The notes under the pieces were generated by a model. It saw only the letters and a program-made list of their open reading frames with translations, did not search any database and was not told where the DNA came from. The position numbers and the translations under genes were made by a program. 64,000 bases of DNA from an uncultured Collinsella sp. (GTDB lineage: Bacteria; Actinomycetota; Coriobacteriia; Coriobacteriales; Coriobacteriaceae), in NCBI GenBank assembly GCA_938005465.1, contig CALLNU010000046.1, positions 10,138 to 74,137 on the forward strand. The letters are read 5' to 3'. Shown piece after piece: positions 40,263 through 49,742 of the stretch (position 1 is the first letter of the stretch; each line of letters begins with the position of its first letter).

Positions 40263-40937
40263 TTAGTCCAGGTCGTCGGCAGCAAAGTTGTCGATCGGGG
40301 CGAAGGGATCGGCCACGGGGACAACCGGGTCAGCGACGGGCAGCGGCTCGGCGGGAACAGTCACTGCAGGAGAAGCGGCAGAACCGACCGGCGTGGAGGC
40401 CATCAGATCGGCCGGGAAGGAATTCTGGGCATCGTCCATGAAGTGCTGGATGAGCTTGAGATACTCTGCCTTGAACTCCTCACGGGAAGCCTTGAGACGA
40501 TCGATCTCCTCGAGCTCGGCCTGCTTCTCGGTCAGAGCCTGGCGGATAACCTCGCGGGCCTTGGCGTCAGCCTCGTTGCGGATACGCTCAGCGTTCTCGT
40601 TGGCATCGTTGACGATGGTCTCAGCGGTCTGCTGGGCAGCGATCAGGGCAGCGGAAATCTGGCGCTCCTGAGCGGAGAAGTCAGGGGCGGGAGCAGCCAC
40701 GGGGGCGGCAGGAACGGCCTGGGCGGTGGCATCCTGAGCTTGGGCAAGCTGAGCCTGCGCATCGGCAAGCTGCTGCTCGGTAGCAGTCAGGCGACCCTTA
40801 AGGTCGACGATCTTAGCGAGCATAGCGTCAACCTCGGAGGACAGCGTCTCCAAGAAGACGTCGACCTCAGCAGGATCGTAGCCACGCTTGGCCTCAGAGA
40901 AAGTCTGAGCCTGGATGTCTGCAGGGGTAATAGCCAT
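40263..40937 (-). CDS. divIVA: DivIVA domain protein (Wag31-like)
   Basis: 224 aa. The membrane-curvature-binding N-terminus is MAITPADIQAQTFSEAKRGYDPAEVDVFLE, given here in two halves of the well-conserved DivIVA start. It is followed by a coiled coil (about 30-70), an Ala/Pro linker (about 70-90), a second long coiled coil (about 90-170) and a Pro/Val/Asp tail. In Actinobacteria such proteins organise polar or septal wall synthesis. AAGGAG lies 7 nt before the ATG. It is the last gene of the ylm block, 61 nt after yggT, with a strong terminator. Confidence 0.9.
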   Translation of the reverse strand: MAITPADIQAQTFSEAKRGYDPAEVDVFLETLSSEVDAMLAKIVDLKGRLTATEQQLADAQAQLAQAQDATAQAVPAAPVAAPAPDFSAQERQISAALIAAQQTAETIVNDANENAERIRNEADAKAREVIRQALTEKQAELEEIDRLKASREEFKAEYLKLIQHFMDDAQNSFPADLMASTPVGSAASPAVTVPAEPLPVADPVVPVADPFAPIDNFAADDLD

Positions 40938-40998
40938 AACAAGTCTCCTTTTTCATCGCCTCGGCGCTACACGCCCGACGTAAGTTACTAAGTCAGTT

Positions 40999-41280
40999 CT
41001 ACACGAGTATACCTATAAGAAGCTGCAGAACCAGCCTCTGCACCAACTGCAACGCAATAATCGCAACGACCGGCGAAAAATCGATACCGCCCATCGGCGG
41101 GATGAAACGACGGAACAGGTTGAGCCACGGACCGCACACGCTATCAAGCACCGCGGCAATATCCTGAAGCAAACCACCCTGCTTCATGGGAATCCACGTC
41201 ATAAAGCAGTAGACGACAATGAGCGTGGAATAGAAGTTGAACAGCGTGTTGACCAGCTGGACGATAGTGTAGATGTTGAT
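40999..41280 (-). CDS. yggT: YggT/YlmG family membrane protein with a probable non-AUG start
   Basis: 93 aa if translated from the ATC at 41280. Two membrane segments are visible: NIYTIVQLVNTLFNFYSTL plus VVYCFMTWIP, and FSPVVAIIALQLVQRLVLQL near the end. The family's SWIP/FRRFIPPMGGIDFSP motifs are present. GAGGAG lies 6 nt before the ATC; the only in-frame ATG (41202) would delete the first helix and has no ribosome site. The gene follows sepF by 21 nt in the conserved ylmF-ylmG order. YlmG is linked to division and nucleoid organisation. A sequencing error at the start codon is the alternative. Confidence 0.8.
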   Translation of the reverse strand: MNIYTIVQLVNTLFNFYSTLIVVYCFMTWIPMKQGGLLQDIAAVLDSVCGPWLNLFRRFIPPMGGIDFSPVVAIIALQLVQRLVLQLLIGILV

Positions 41281-41301
41281 GGGAATCTCCTCGTCTTGTC
41301 T

Positions 41302-42024
41302 TTACTTAAGGTAGCCGTCGGCACGAAGCTTCTTGAGATCGGAATCTTTGACCTCGCAACCGGCGGGCAGCACCATGAACACGCGGTCGCCCACCTCCTT
41401 GACCGTGGCACCCAGACCGCAGGCAAAGCCGTAAGAGAAGTCCAAGACGCGCTTGGCAACTTCGGTGCGTACGCCCACAAAAATCAGTGCGACAGGCTGC
41501 TTGGTGCGAACGCGGCGCACCACGGTCTCCACGTCGTCATAGCTCTCGGGGCGCAGGACATAGGCCGGCAGCTGCGGCGTGGCGTTGATGATATTGCTCG
41601 CATAGGCCGAGGCATCGCTCGGTGCAGGCGCGGGTGCAGCGGCGGCACGGGCGCGGGTATTCTCGGCGTAGCTCGACGGCGTGTCATAGGCACCAGGACG
41701 ATAACCGCTCGCAACACTGTCCTGCGAGCGCGAAGGCGGGTTATACGTCGTGGCATGGCGGGAGTCATCGCCGACCAGCTGACCGGAGCGCGTATACACG
41801 GCAACCGACTCAGCTTCACCGCGGCGCGTCTGGCCAAGCAGGCCGTTGCTCGGCTCGTCTTGGGTGTAGAAGCCCTCGCCCGAAGCACCACTGTAACCGT
41901 TGCCCTGATAGCCATCGTCGTAGCCGTCATCGTAGCCGTAGTCGTCGTCCTGGCCATAACCCTGGTCGTAACCCTGCTGGCCGCCCAGGTGCATCTTATT
42001 TTTAATCTCGTCAAGGAAGCCCAT
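41302..42024 (-). CDS. sepF: Cell division protein SepF
   Basis: 240 aa. The amphipathic membrane anchor MGFLDEIKNKMHLGG starts the protein. A long Gly/Asp/Tyr/Gln-rich disordered linker (about 15-145) follows, then the globular SepF domain with VLRPESYDDVETVVRRV, then VALIFVGV and RVLDFSYGFACGL. SepF tethers FtsZ to the membrane, and in ftsA-less bacteria such as Actinobacteria it is the main anchor. That fits the absence of ftsA in this cluster. GAGAGGA lies about 8 nt before the ATG at 42024; a longer frame to 42075 is unsupported. Confidence 0.92.
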   Translation of the reverse strand: MGFLDEIKNKMHLGGQQGYDQGYGQDDDYGYDDGYDDGYQGNGYSGASGEGFYTQDEPSNGLLGQTRRGEAESVAVYTRSGQLVGDDSRHATTYNPPSRSQDSVASGYRPGAYDTPSSYAENTRARAAAAPAPAPSDASAYASNIINATPQLPAYVLRPESYDDVETVVRRVRTKQPVALIFVGVRTEVAKRVLDFSYGFACGLGATVKEVGDRVFMVLPAGCEVKDSDLKKLRADGYLK

Positions 42025-42084
42025 GGTTGTGTCCTCTCGCGGTTTAGTGCAGGCGCCCCGATAATCAGTGCGCACTTCAGAGCC

Positions 42085-42822
42085 TTATTTTACTGCAAAC
42101 TCCGGGCTAAATACTACCCTGCCCAGGCGAACGAGCGTAGAGCCCTCCTCAAGGGCAGACTCAAAGTCCTCGCTCATACCGCAGGAAAGCTCAGGCAGGT
42201 TCAAATCGGGATGCGCCGCCTCCAGCTCATCCCTCAGCTCACGAAGCCCCGCAAAGGTGCGGCGTGCCACATCCTTATTCCCCCGGGGCGCCATAGTCAT
42301 AAGCCCCTGTACGCAAATTCCCTCAAGTTCTGCAAGCTCACCCGCGGCGGCGCGAATCTCATCGGGTGAAAAGCCTCCCTTCGACTCCTCACCACTCACA
42401 TTGACCTCAATGAGCACACGCTGGGGGCCGACGAGCTCGCCTGCCTCAATCTTGCGAACAGCACGGCTCGAGATCGCCTGCGCCAGATGCAGCGAACCCA
42501 CCGAGTGAATCAGCTCGGCTGAGCCCAGCACCGCATTGATCTTATTGGTCTGCAGGTTGCCGATCATATCGAAGCGCACCTCGGGCAGCTCCGGATGCTC
42601 CGCCAGACCCGTGAGCTTGCGAACCAGCTCCTGCGGGCGGTTCTCGGCAAAATGGCGATACCCCGCCTGGATGGCGGCAACGGTCTCATCGACACCAACG
42701 GTCTTGGACACGGCAATGAGGCTCGCGGCGTCGTGGGGACGGCCCGCGCGATCGAGCGCCGCATAAAAACGTTCCAGAATCTGCTCGCGGCGAGCGCGCA
42801 TCAAGTCCAAATAGTTATCCAT
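42085..42822 (-). CDS. yggS: YggS/YlmE PLP homeostasis protein
   Basis: 245 aa, single-domain alanine-racemase-fold family. The PLP lysine is in SLIAVSKTVGVDETVAAI (about residue 38). Other blocks are HFAENRPQELVRK, FDMIGNLQTNKIN, LIEVNVSGEESKGGF, LMTMAPRGN and LSCGMSEDFESALEEGSTLVRLG. It buffers free PLP and affects amino-acid metabolism, with no known catalysis. GGAGG lies 9 nt before the ATG at 42822. Its place before sepF is the standard ylmE-ylmF order, but the usual ylmD neighbour lies about 4.5 kb upstream beyond the pst operon. Confidence 0.92.
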   Translation of the reverse strand: MDNYLDLMRARREQILERFYAALDRAGRPHDAASLIAVSKTVGVDETVAAIQAGYRHFAENRPQELVRKLTGLAEHPELPEVRFDMIGNLQTNKINAVLGSAELIHSVGSLHLAQAISSRAVRKIEAGELVGPQRVLIEVNVSGEESKGGFSPDEIRAAAGELAELEGICVQGLMTMAPRGNKDVARRTFAGLRELRDELEAAHPDLNLPELSCGMSEDFESALEEGSTLVRLGRVVFSPEFAVK

Positions 42823-42872
42823 TGCCAATCGCCTCCGCTGACAGCCAAACAAGTAGTCCCATGCTAACGCAA

Positions 42873-42904
42873 GAGCGCGGCCCCGCATGTGCAAGGCCGC
42901 GCTC
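42873..42904 (-). terminator. Hairpin terminator downstream of phoU
   Basis: A perfect 10-bp GC stem (42873-42882 with 42895-42904) with a 12-nt loop and a short U-poor tail, 37 nt after the phoU stop and 50 nt before yggS. It probably separates or attenuates pst-phoU from the ylmE-divIVA genes. Confidence 0.6.
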
Positions 42905-42941
42905 ACTTAGGTATTTACAATCTTTCGACGAACGGGGTTAC

Positions 42942-43799
42942 TTACTCCTCGTCGTCCTCGCCATCGTCCTCATCCTCAAGATGATCGAGCAGGTAGCGAA
43001 GACCCTCGCTGACCTCGTTAACGGGCACCTTGGCAACGTAGCGTGCATCGACGGCGGGCCTCATGATAACACCCTCGCCCGAAGGCACGCGCATGCTCTC
43101 GAGCTCATCCTCATCAGTGCAGGCGATATCACCGGCAGTCATACGCTGTCCGGTCAACAGGAAGGTCAGACGGCAGGCGGCATCGATGGAAATCGAGGCG
43201 ATGCGATCGAGATAGCGCGATACCATGATGGCGCGGCGCAGGTCGTCATAGTTGCTGTCGTCGTCCATAAAATCGCCCGTGTCCATGCGGTTAAAGGTGC
43301 GGAAGAACTTCTCGTAGGCGGCGTGCACTGGCTCGTCCTCGACGGCCAAGTTGCAGATGATGGACATGTCGTTGGTGACGAGCGCAGAAAGCGAAGAGCC
43401 CAGCACCTGGTAGACGGCCTCAGCCTCGGCCTCGACCGTGCCGACAAGCTCCTTGGGCAGCGAGATGTCGGCCTTGATCATATGACGCGTGGCGCGGCAA
43501 ATCTGGCGAACCTTATCGGTCATGCGCTGCAGGTTAAAGTCGACGTAGATGATCGTCTGCAGCAAGCGGAAGTCGGAGGCGACCGGTGACTGCGTGGCAA
43601 TCAGGTTGTAGCAGACGGCCTCCAGGTTGGCGCAGCGTGCGTCAATCGAAAGCGTGCGCTTCTTGGTCTTGGTGGCGAGCTTGCGGTCGTCGGCCACATA
43701 GGCCTTCACGGCATCGTGGAGGGCCAGATCGACGGCCTCGTAGATGCTCAGCATCTCGTGACGGGCCTCGATGAGCTGACGGGAAAACAGTTTGCGCAT
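42942..43799 (-). CDS. phoU: PhoU-type phosphate signalling protein
   Basis: 285 aa. Two three-helix PhoU repeats are visible in residues 1-215, with IEARHEMLSIYEAVDLALHD at the start and the metal-site stretch DDDSNYDDLRRAIMVSRYLDR (read in parts) in the second repeat. About 70 extra residues at the C-terminus end in a very acidic tail (EDEDDGEDDEE), longer than the usual 220-240 aa. PhoU links the Pst transporter to two-component phosphate signalling. It lies 92 nt after pstB; GGAG precedes the ATG. No phoR or phoP is in the window. Confidence 0.88.
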   Translation of the reverse strand: MRKLFSRQLIEARHEMLSIYEAVDLALHDAVKAYVADDRKLATKTKKRTLSIDARCANLEAVCYNLIATQSPVASDFRLLQTIIYVDFNLQRMTDKVRQICRATRHMIKADISLPKELVGTVEAEAEAVYQVLGSSLSALVTNDMSIICNLAVEDEPVHAAYEKFFRTFNRMDTGDFMDDDSNYDDLRRAIMVSRYLDRIASISIDAACRLTFLLTGQRMTAGDIACTDEDELESMRVPSGEGVIMRPAVDARYVAKVPVNEVSEGLRYLLDHLEDEDDGEDDEE

Positions 43800-43891
43800 G
43801 GTTCACTCCAATCAGTTGGGTGCGGTCATGCCGCCCGCACAGTGAATACGCACCGGACCAGATCCGATCGGCTTGGGACTAGTCGCACCGA

Positions 43892-44695
<804 letters not shown>

Positions 44696-44707
44696 GGGAC
44701 TCCTTAA

Positions 44708-45613
44708 CTAGCGACGCTTGCGCGACAGGAAGCGCGCAAACAGGTTGAAGGCCAGAATGATCACCATCAGCAAGAGCGCGGTGCCGTAGGCTGCGTTCAT
44801 GTTGATGCCGTCGTTGGCAAGCAGATACAGGTGAACCGTCATGGGGCGGCCGGAATCGAGCGGCGAAATAGGTAGATTGATGGCCTGCCCCATGGTATAG
44901 AGCACCACCGCGGTCTCGCCAATGGCACGGCCGATGGCGAGAACGATGCCCGTGGCAATACGGCCAAAGGCAGAAGGAAGCACGATCTTGGAGACAACCT
45001 GCCACTTGGTGGCGCCCAGGCCATATGCGCCCCAGCGGATATAGCGCGGAACGGCGCGAATGGCCTCTTCGGTGGTACGCATGACGATGGGAAGCATCAA
45101 GAGCGCGAGTGCCAGGGCGGCCGAGACCATCGAAAGGCCCAGGCCCATGGCCTCGACAAACAAGGCGTAGCCAAACAGGCCCATAACGATGGAGGGCACC
45201 GAGGCCAAAGCGTCAGCAGCGTAGCGAATGAGCTCGACGACCTTGCCCTGCTTGGCGTACTCGGCCAGATAGACGGCTGCCAGCACAGCGATCGGCGTGC
45301 AGATAAGCATGGCGAGCGCCGTCACGTAGACGGTCGAGACGATCGTGGGCCAAATTCCGCCCTCGGCGTTGACGCCCTGGGGCCAACCGAAGATAAAGTC
45401 GAGCGAGATGTGTGGCAGGCCGTTGATGACCACGTAGGCGATGATAGCGACCAGCACCAGCGTGGTGATGTAGGCAGCGGCACGAAACACGCCAAGCATG
45501 ATCTTGTTGGACAGGTCCTTGTTGATGCGGCCCTTCTTGCCGTGGGAAAGGGCACGCTTGATGCGCTCGCGCGACGAGGTCGTATCGACCGTCGTGTCAA
45601 CGGAATCGGACAT
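44708..45613 (-). CDS. pstA: Phosphate ABC transporter permease PstA
   Basis: 301 aa with a charged N-terminal cytoplasmic segment of about 35 residues and six hydrophobic helices. The permease EAA loop is EEAIRAVPRYIRWGAYGLGATKWQ (seen as consecutive parts) followed by IATGIVLAIGRAIGETAVVL, typical of PstA. It forms the membrane channel with PstC. It starts 3 nt after pstC, so translation is coupled, and GAGGGGG spans the junction. Confidence 0.94.
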   Translation of the reverse strand: MSDSVDTTVDTTSSRERIKRALSHGKKGRINKDLSNKIMLGVFRAAAYITTLVLVAIIAYVVINGLPHISLDFIFGWPQGVNAEGGIWPTIVSTVYVTALAMLICTPIAVLAAVYLAEYAKQGKVVELIRYAADALASVPSIVMGLFGYALFVEAMGLGLSMVSAALALALLMLPIVMRTTEEAIRAVPRYIRWGAYGLGATKWQVVSKIVLPSAFGRIATGIVLAIGRAIGETAVVLYTMGQAINLPISPLDSGRPMTVHLYLLANDGINMNAAYGTALLLMVIILAFNLFARFLSRKRR

Positions 45614-45616
45614 AGC

Positions 45617-46543
45617 CTACCCCCTCTTCTTCTTGGAAATCAGACGGACGATGCCCACCAGCGTGGCGGAGATGATAAACAGGACCACGCCCATGCCGAA
45701 CAGCGCCGAGCGATGCAGACCCGAGGAATAGCTCATGTCGAGCGCGATCTGGCTCGTGAGCGTCGAGATAGGGCTCGCAATGCTGTCGGGAATAACCGGG
45801 GCGTTACCCACGACCATGAGCACGGCCATGGTCTCTCCGATGGCACGGCCCATACCCAGCACGATGGCATCCACGATACCCAGCTTAGCGGCAGGTAGCA
45901 CGACCTTATAGATGGTCTGCCACTTAGTAGCACCCATGGCATACGATGCCTCGCGAATGCCCATGGGAATGGAATTGAGGGCATCGATGGTGAGCGTGGT
46001 GATGGTAGGGACGATCATGATGGCGAGCACAAACCACGCCGTCAGCGCACCAAAACCAAGGCCGCCGGTCAGTTGTGCGATAAACGGGCGGATGATGATC
46101 ATGCCGAAAAAGCCGTAGATGATAGAAGGGATGCCGGCCAGCAGGTCGACGGCAGGGCTGATGAGCTTGCGCACGCGCTTGCCGGCGATCTCGACCAGGT
46201 ACACGGCCGTGCCCACACCTAGCGGCACGCCCATGGCGAGCGCACCGACGGTCACCAGACCTGAGCCGGCAAGCAGCGACATGATGCCGTAGTGGCCCTC
46301 AGAGGGCGCCCACGTAAAGCTAAAGAAGTCCGCCAGACCGATGTCGGTAAAGACGGGCAGCGCCGAGTACGTGGTAAAGACAAAAATCAGGATGACGGTA
46401 ACGACCGCCAAAAACGCGCAGGCAAAGAAGATCCACTGCAGCGCCTTCTCCTTGATATAGGTACTGCGCGATACGAGCGCCAGCTCGCGCTTCTTGGGTG
46501 CCTGAGCATTCTGCTCAGTCTGGGAGTTTTCCTGTGCTTCCAT
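45617..46543 (-). CDS. pstC: Phosphate ABC transporter permease PstC
   Basis: 308 aa with six to seven hydrophobic helices. The EAA loop GIREASYAMGATKWQTIYKV is followed by VDAIVLGMGRAIGETMAVLM, the PstC/PstA signature. A cytoplasmic N-terminus of about 30 residues (EAQENSQTEQNAQAPKKREL) precedes helix 1. ATG at 46543 has GGGGAG 8 nt upstream. A GTG nine bases earlier would overlap the end of pstS. The spacing of 1 nt from the pstS stop indicates coupling. Confidence 0.93.
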   Translation of the reverse strand: MEAQENSQTEQNAQAPKKRELALVSRSTYIKEKALQWIFFACAFLAVVTVILIFVFTTYSALPVFTDIGLADFFSFTWAPSEGHYGIMSLLAGSGLVTVGALAMGVPLGVGTAVYLVEIAGKRVRKLISPAVDLLAGIPSIIYGFFGMIIIRPFIAQLTGGLGFGALTAWFVLAIMIVPTITTLTIDALNSIPMGIREASYAMGATKWQTIYKVVLPAAKLGIVDAIVLGMGRAIGETMAVLMVVGNAPVIPDSIASPISTLTSQIALDMSYSSGLHRSALFGMGVVLFIISATLVGIVRLISKKKRG

Positions 46544-46544
46544 G

Positions 46545-47381
46545 CTACTCACTCCCCTTCTCGTCGTTGGTGACGGGAATAAAGCCCGCCTCGCGAATCT
46601 GCTTGTCCATCTTTTCGGACGTCACGTAGTCGATGTAATCCTGCGCCTGCTGCGAAGGCGCACCCTTCACAAAGAAGTAAAGGTCGCGCGAGATGGGATA
46701 GCCGCCACTCGCGACCGTCTTCTCGGACGCCTCAACATGATTGACCGAGACAGCCTTGACCGAGGTCTTGGCGTTGAGGCTATCGACGAAGCCCAGCGAA
46801 ATGTAGCCGATGGCCCCACGCGAACGAGATACCACGTCGCGCACCTGGCCCGTACCCGAAAGAACAGCCGAGCGGCGATCGAACGGCGTGCCATCCATCA
46901 CGATGGTACGGAAGGCCTCGCGCGTACCGGACGCCTCGTCTCGGTTGATGACCTGAATCCTCAGGTCCTCGCCACCGACCTCTTTCCAATTGGTAATCTT
47001 GCCGGCGTAGATATCGCGGAGCTGCTCGGTCGAGAGGTTATCGACGGGGTTGTCGTCGTTCACGATGACCGCAATACCGTCGTGGGCAATGACGATGGGA
47101 GTCAGGCCCAGATCCTGTTCGTCGGCATTGAGTCCACGGGAGGAGCTGGCGATATCGGCCGTGCCGGCGCTGACGGCCTCGATCCCAGCGGAAGAACCCA
47201 AACCGGAAACGAGCACGTCGATGCCGGTCTCCTCCTTAAAGCCCTCGGCCGCAATCTCGGCGATAGGAAGGCAGGTCGTGGAGCCGGCAACGGTAATGGA
47301 AGAGGTAGAAGATCCCGAAGAACAGGCGCACAGCGTAAGCGTAAGCACAGCGGCGCTCAGGACCGATACGATCTTTCTCAT
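46545..47381 (-). CDS. pstS: Phosphate-binding lipoprotein PstS
   Basis: 278 aa. A signal peptide with the lipobox LCAC (Cys20) makes it a membrane-anchored solute-binding protein. The phosphate-site loops are visible: AGSTTCLPIAEIAAEGF, VSGLGSSAGIEAVSAGTADIA, and RDEASGTREAF. It captures phosphate outside the cell for PstCAB. Its ATG overlaps the TGA of the upstream yfiH/ylmD gene as ATGA (47378-47381). The phosphate operon therefore appears to be translated from a transcript that begins upstream of ylmD. Confidence 0.94.
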   Translation of the reverse strand: MRKIVSVLSAAVLTLTLCACSSGSSTSSITVAGSTTCLPIAEIAAEGFKEETGIDVLVSGLGSSAGIEAVSAGTADIASSSRGLNADEQDLGLTPIVIAHDGIAVIVNDDNPVDNLSTEQLRDIYAGKITNWKEVGGEDLRIQVINRDEASGTREAFRTIVMDGTPFDRRSAVLSGTGQVRDVVSRSRGAIGYISLGFVDSLNAKTSVKAVSVNHVEASEKTVASGGYPISRDLYFFVKGAPSQQAQDYIDYVTSEKMDKQIREAGFIPVTNDEKGSE

Positions 47382-48178
47382 AGCATCACGCCGATCGCAG
47401 CATGGCGCCCACAGGTGCCGTCCTCGTTACGGTAGGAATAAAAGCGGTCGTTCTGACGCACGGTCGAAAGCTGGGTATCCACGATATTATCCGCGTCGAC
47501 ACCGACATCTACCAGCGCCTCGCGAATGGCAGCGGAAAGATCGAGCATGCGAGAGGTATTCGCATCGATGCAAGAGAACTCGGCGGCAAAGCGATCCATG
47601 AGTTCCTGGGATACCTCATATTCGTCACCCAAGATATGAGGGCCGATATAGGCGGAAACGTCGCTCGCATCGCAACCGGCAGCATCGCAAAGCGCCTGGC
47701 ACGCCTTGGCGGAAATACGTGCAATCGTGCCCTTCCAACCGGAGTGCACCACGGCAAATCCGCCGGGGGCCACCAGCACCACGGGAACGCAGTCGGCAAA
47801 GCAGAGCAGCACGGGCACGTTATGCGCCGTGCAGACGATGGCATCACAGCCCTCGGCAATCTGCTCGCGAACGTCCTCAAGGTCATCGGCGCCGTTCGAG
47901 GTCACCGCAACGATATGATCACCATGGACCTGATTGGGAACGAGCAGGTTGTGCTCGCACTCGGCGGCACCCATAGCCTCGAGCGCACGACGACGATTTT
48001 CTTGAACAGCAAAGGGGTCATCGCCAACATGCGAGCCCAAGTTGAGTGAGGAGTACGCATCTTCGGAAACGCCACCGGCACGCTCGGTGAAGGCAAAGCG
48101 AACATCGGATGTCGCGCCCTCCACCAACGTAACTCCATCATGGTCGACACGCGAAACTTTGTCCGCACGTGCTGCCAT
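47378..48178 (-). CDS. yfiH: YfiH/YlmD (LACC1-like) family protein
   Basis: 266 aa. The metal- and catalysis-related motifs are VPNQVHGDHIVAV, CFADCVPVVLVAPGGFAVVHSGWKG and YIGPHILGDEYEV. Members act as purine nucleoside phosphorylase/adenosine deaminase-like enzymes (LACC1) and have been linked to correcting peptidoglycan precursors. AGGAGG lies 7 nt before the ATG at 48178. It is ylmD of the division cluster, next to ftsZ, but its 3' end overlaps pstS by 4 nt. A promoter with a possible PHO box precedes it. Confidence 0.9.
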   Translation of the reverse strand: MAARADKVSRVDHDGVTLVEGATSDVRFAFTERAGGVSEDAYSSLNLGSHVGDDPFAVQENRRRALEAMGAAECEHNLLVPNQVHGDHIVAVTSNGADDLEDVREQIAEGCDAIVCTAHNVPVLLCFADCVPVVLVAPGGFAVVHSGWKGTIARISAKACQALCDAAGCDASDVSAYIGPHILGDEYEVSQELMDRFAAEFSCIDANTSRMLDLSAAIREALVDVGVDADNIVDTQLSTVRQNDRFYSYRNEDGTCGRHAAIGVML

Positions 48179-48230
48179 ACTAAAGCCTCCTAATAACACA
48201 AGTACCGCGGCATCGCCGCTACAGCCCGCG

Positions 48231-48300
48231 TTTATACGGCTGTCATACTTCTCTAAAAGGATACCTGCTGCGCTGGAGGCAATCGTAAAGGGAACGTAAA
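48231..48300 (-). promoter_or_regulatory. Candidate promoter and PHO box for yfiH-pstSCAB-phoU
   Basis: Read on the minus strand, TTTACG occurs twice exactly 11 nt apart (48295-48300 and 48284-48289). This matches the direct-repeat geometry of PhoP boxes (11-bp periodicity). About 24 nt downstream is TTTTAG (48253-48258) and then TATAAA (48231-48236), a possible -35/-10 pair. Only two repeat units are seen, so this is suggestive rather than firm. Confidence 0.45.
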
Positions 48301-48333
48301 GAGATTGGAGGTTCTAGTTTACAAAGTCGAAAT

Positions 48334-48362
48334 AAAAAGGGCGCGTCCATACGGACACGCCC
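48334..48362 (-). terminator. Intrinsic terminator of ftsZ
   Basis: Ten-base arms 48339-48348 and 48353-48362 pair with one mismatch around a 4-nt loop. On the minus strand five U residues follow. It lies 26 nt after the ftsZ stop and separates ftsZ from yfiH-pst. Confidence 0.85.
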
Positions 48363-48388
48363 CTGTGCACAACAATGCAAAGAACGAC

Positions 48389-49543
48389 TTAGAAGCTACC
48401 GCGCTTCAGGAAGTCGGGAAGCTCGAACTGATCGTTGCCGAAGTTAGGAAGCTCGGTGCCACCGACGTTGCGGGTCGGAGCGGCCTGAGCCGGGCTCGTG
48501 GCAGGAGCGGTGCGCTGCGGCTCAGCGGAGGCAGCGGCCTTGCTCTGAGACTGCTGAGCAGCAAAGAGCTCGTCCTGACGGTTGACGTTGGAGTCGGAGA
48601 AGCCCGTAGCGATGACGGTGATACGCACCTGATCGCCCAGGGACTCGTCGACAACGGTACCGAAGATGATGTTGGCCTCGGGGTCGACGGCGTTGGCGAC
48701 AACGTCGGCGGCGTCGCTGATCTCCTGGATGCCCAGGTCCTTGGAACCGGCGATGGAGAGCAGCACGCGCGTGGCACCATCGATGGAGCTCTCGAGCAGC
48801 GGGCTGGAGATGGCCTGCTGGGCAGCGTCGACGGCACGGGTATCCCCAGAAGAGGTACCGATACCCATCATGGCGGTACCGGCCTGCTTCATGATGGTCT
48901 TAACATCGGCGAAGTCCAGGTTGATGATACCGGGGACGGTGATGAGGTCGGTGATGCCCTGGGTGCCCTGGGAAAGGACGCCATCGGCAATCGCGAAGGC
49001 CTCGAGCATGGTGGTCTTCTTCTCGGCGATGTCGAGCAGCTTATCGTTAGGGATGACGATCATGGTGTCGACGCAATCGGAGAGGGTCTTAATGCCCTCC
49101 TCGGCGCTCTTCTTGCGCTTGCGGCCCTCGAAGGTGAAGGGCTTGGTCACGACGGCGACGGTCAGCGCACCGACCTCGTTCATCGCGATATCGGCAACGA
49201 TGGGAGCAGCGCCGGTACCGGTGCCACCGCCCTCGCCGCAGGTGATGAACACCATGTCGGCGCCAGCGAGCGCCTCGGCAATGTCGTCGCGGGACTCATC
49301 GGCAGCCTTGCGGCCAACCTCGGGGTTGGCGCCGGCGCCCAGGCCGCGGGTAAGGTCGGTGCCGATGTGCACCTTGATATCGGCATCAGAGATCGCGAGT
49401 GCCTGAGCATCGGTGTTGATGGCAACAAACTCGACGCCGCGGATGCCCTCTTCGATCATTCGATTGACCGCGTTGGTACCGCCGCCGCCGACGCCGACCA
49501 CCTTAATGACGGCAAGGTAGTTGTTGATCTCTGTCTCGTGCAT
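48389..49543 (-). CDS. ftsZ: Cell division protein FtsZ
   Basis: 384 aa. The tubulin-type GTPase has VGVGGGGTNAVNRMIE, the FVAINTDAQAL loop, signature GGGTGTGAAPIVADIA and the catalytic T7-like NLDFADVKTIM. A disordered linker (about 320-372) leads to the conserved C-terminal peptide LPDFLKRGSF that binds SepF and other partners. It polymerises into the division ring. GGAGG lies 5 nt before the ATG at 49543. The gene has its own terminator and a 199-bp upstream gap, suggesting separate regulation from ftsQ. Confidence 0.97.
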   Translation of the reverse strand: MHETEINNYLAVIKVVGVGGGGTNAVNRMIEEGIRGVEFVAINTDAQALAISDADIKVHIGTDLTRGLGAGANPEVGRKAADESRDDIAEALAGADMVFITCGEGGGTGTGAAPIVADIAMNEVGALTVAVVTKPFTFEGRKRKKSAEEGIKTLSDCVDTMIVIPNDKLLDIAEKKTTMLEAFAIADGVLSQGTQGITDLITVPGIINLDFADVKTIMKQAGTAMMGIGTSSGDTRAVDAAQQAISSPLLESSIDGATRVLLSIAGSKDLGIQEISDAADVVANAVDPEANIIFGTVVDESLGDQVRITVIATGFSDSNVNRQDELFAAQQSQSKAAASAEPQRTAPATSPAQAAPTRNVGGTELPNFGNDQFELPDFLKRGSF

Positions 49544-49573
49544 GTCGGTCCTCCGAACAAAGGTTATAGCCAT

Positions 49574-49700
49574 AGCATGGGTCGACCCCTGCGCACATTA
49601 ACCTTCAGGTTGAAAGTAAATGCAAAGGTAAACTGTATTATGTTTGCACATTATGAACGTATCAGTCAAATAATTGACCGTGAAAACCAAACAAACCAGA
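49574..49700 (-). promoter_or_regulatory. AT-rich promoter region of ftsZ
   Basis: An AT-rich stretch in the 199-bp gap between ftsQ and ftsZ holds several TTGAC/CATAAT-like hexamers at imperfect spacing and a small palindrome GTCAA-ATAA-TTGAC (49665-49678). A promoter here is likely, but the exact elements cannot be fixed. Confidence 0.35.
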
Positions 49701-49742
49701 TAAACGGCGTGGTATGGCCCCTCAACAAAGCATCAACCAGCG

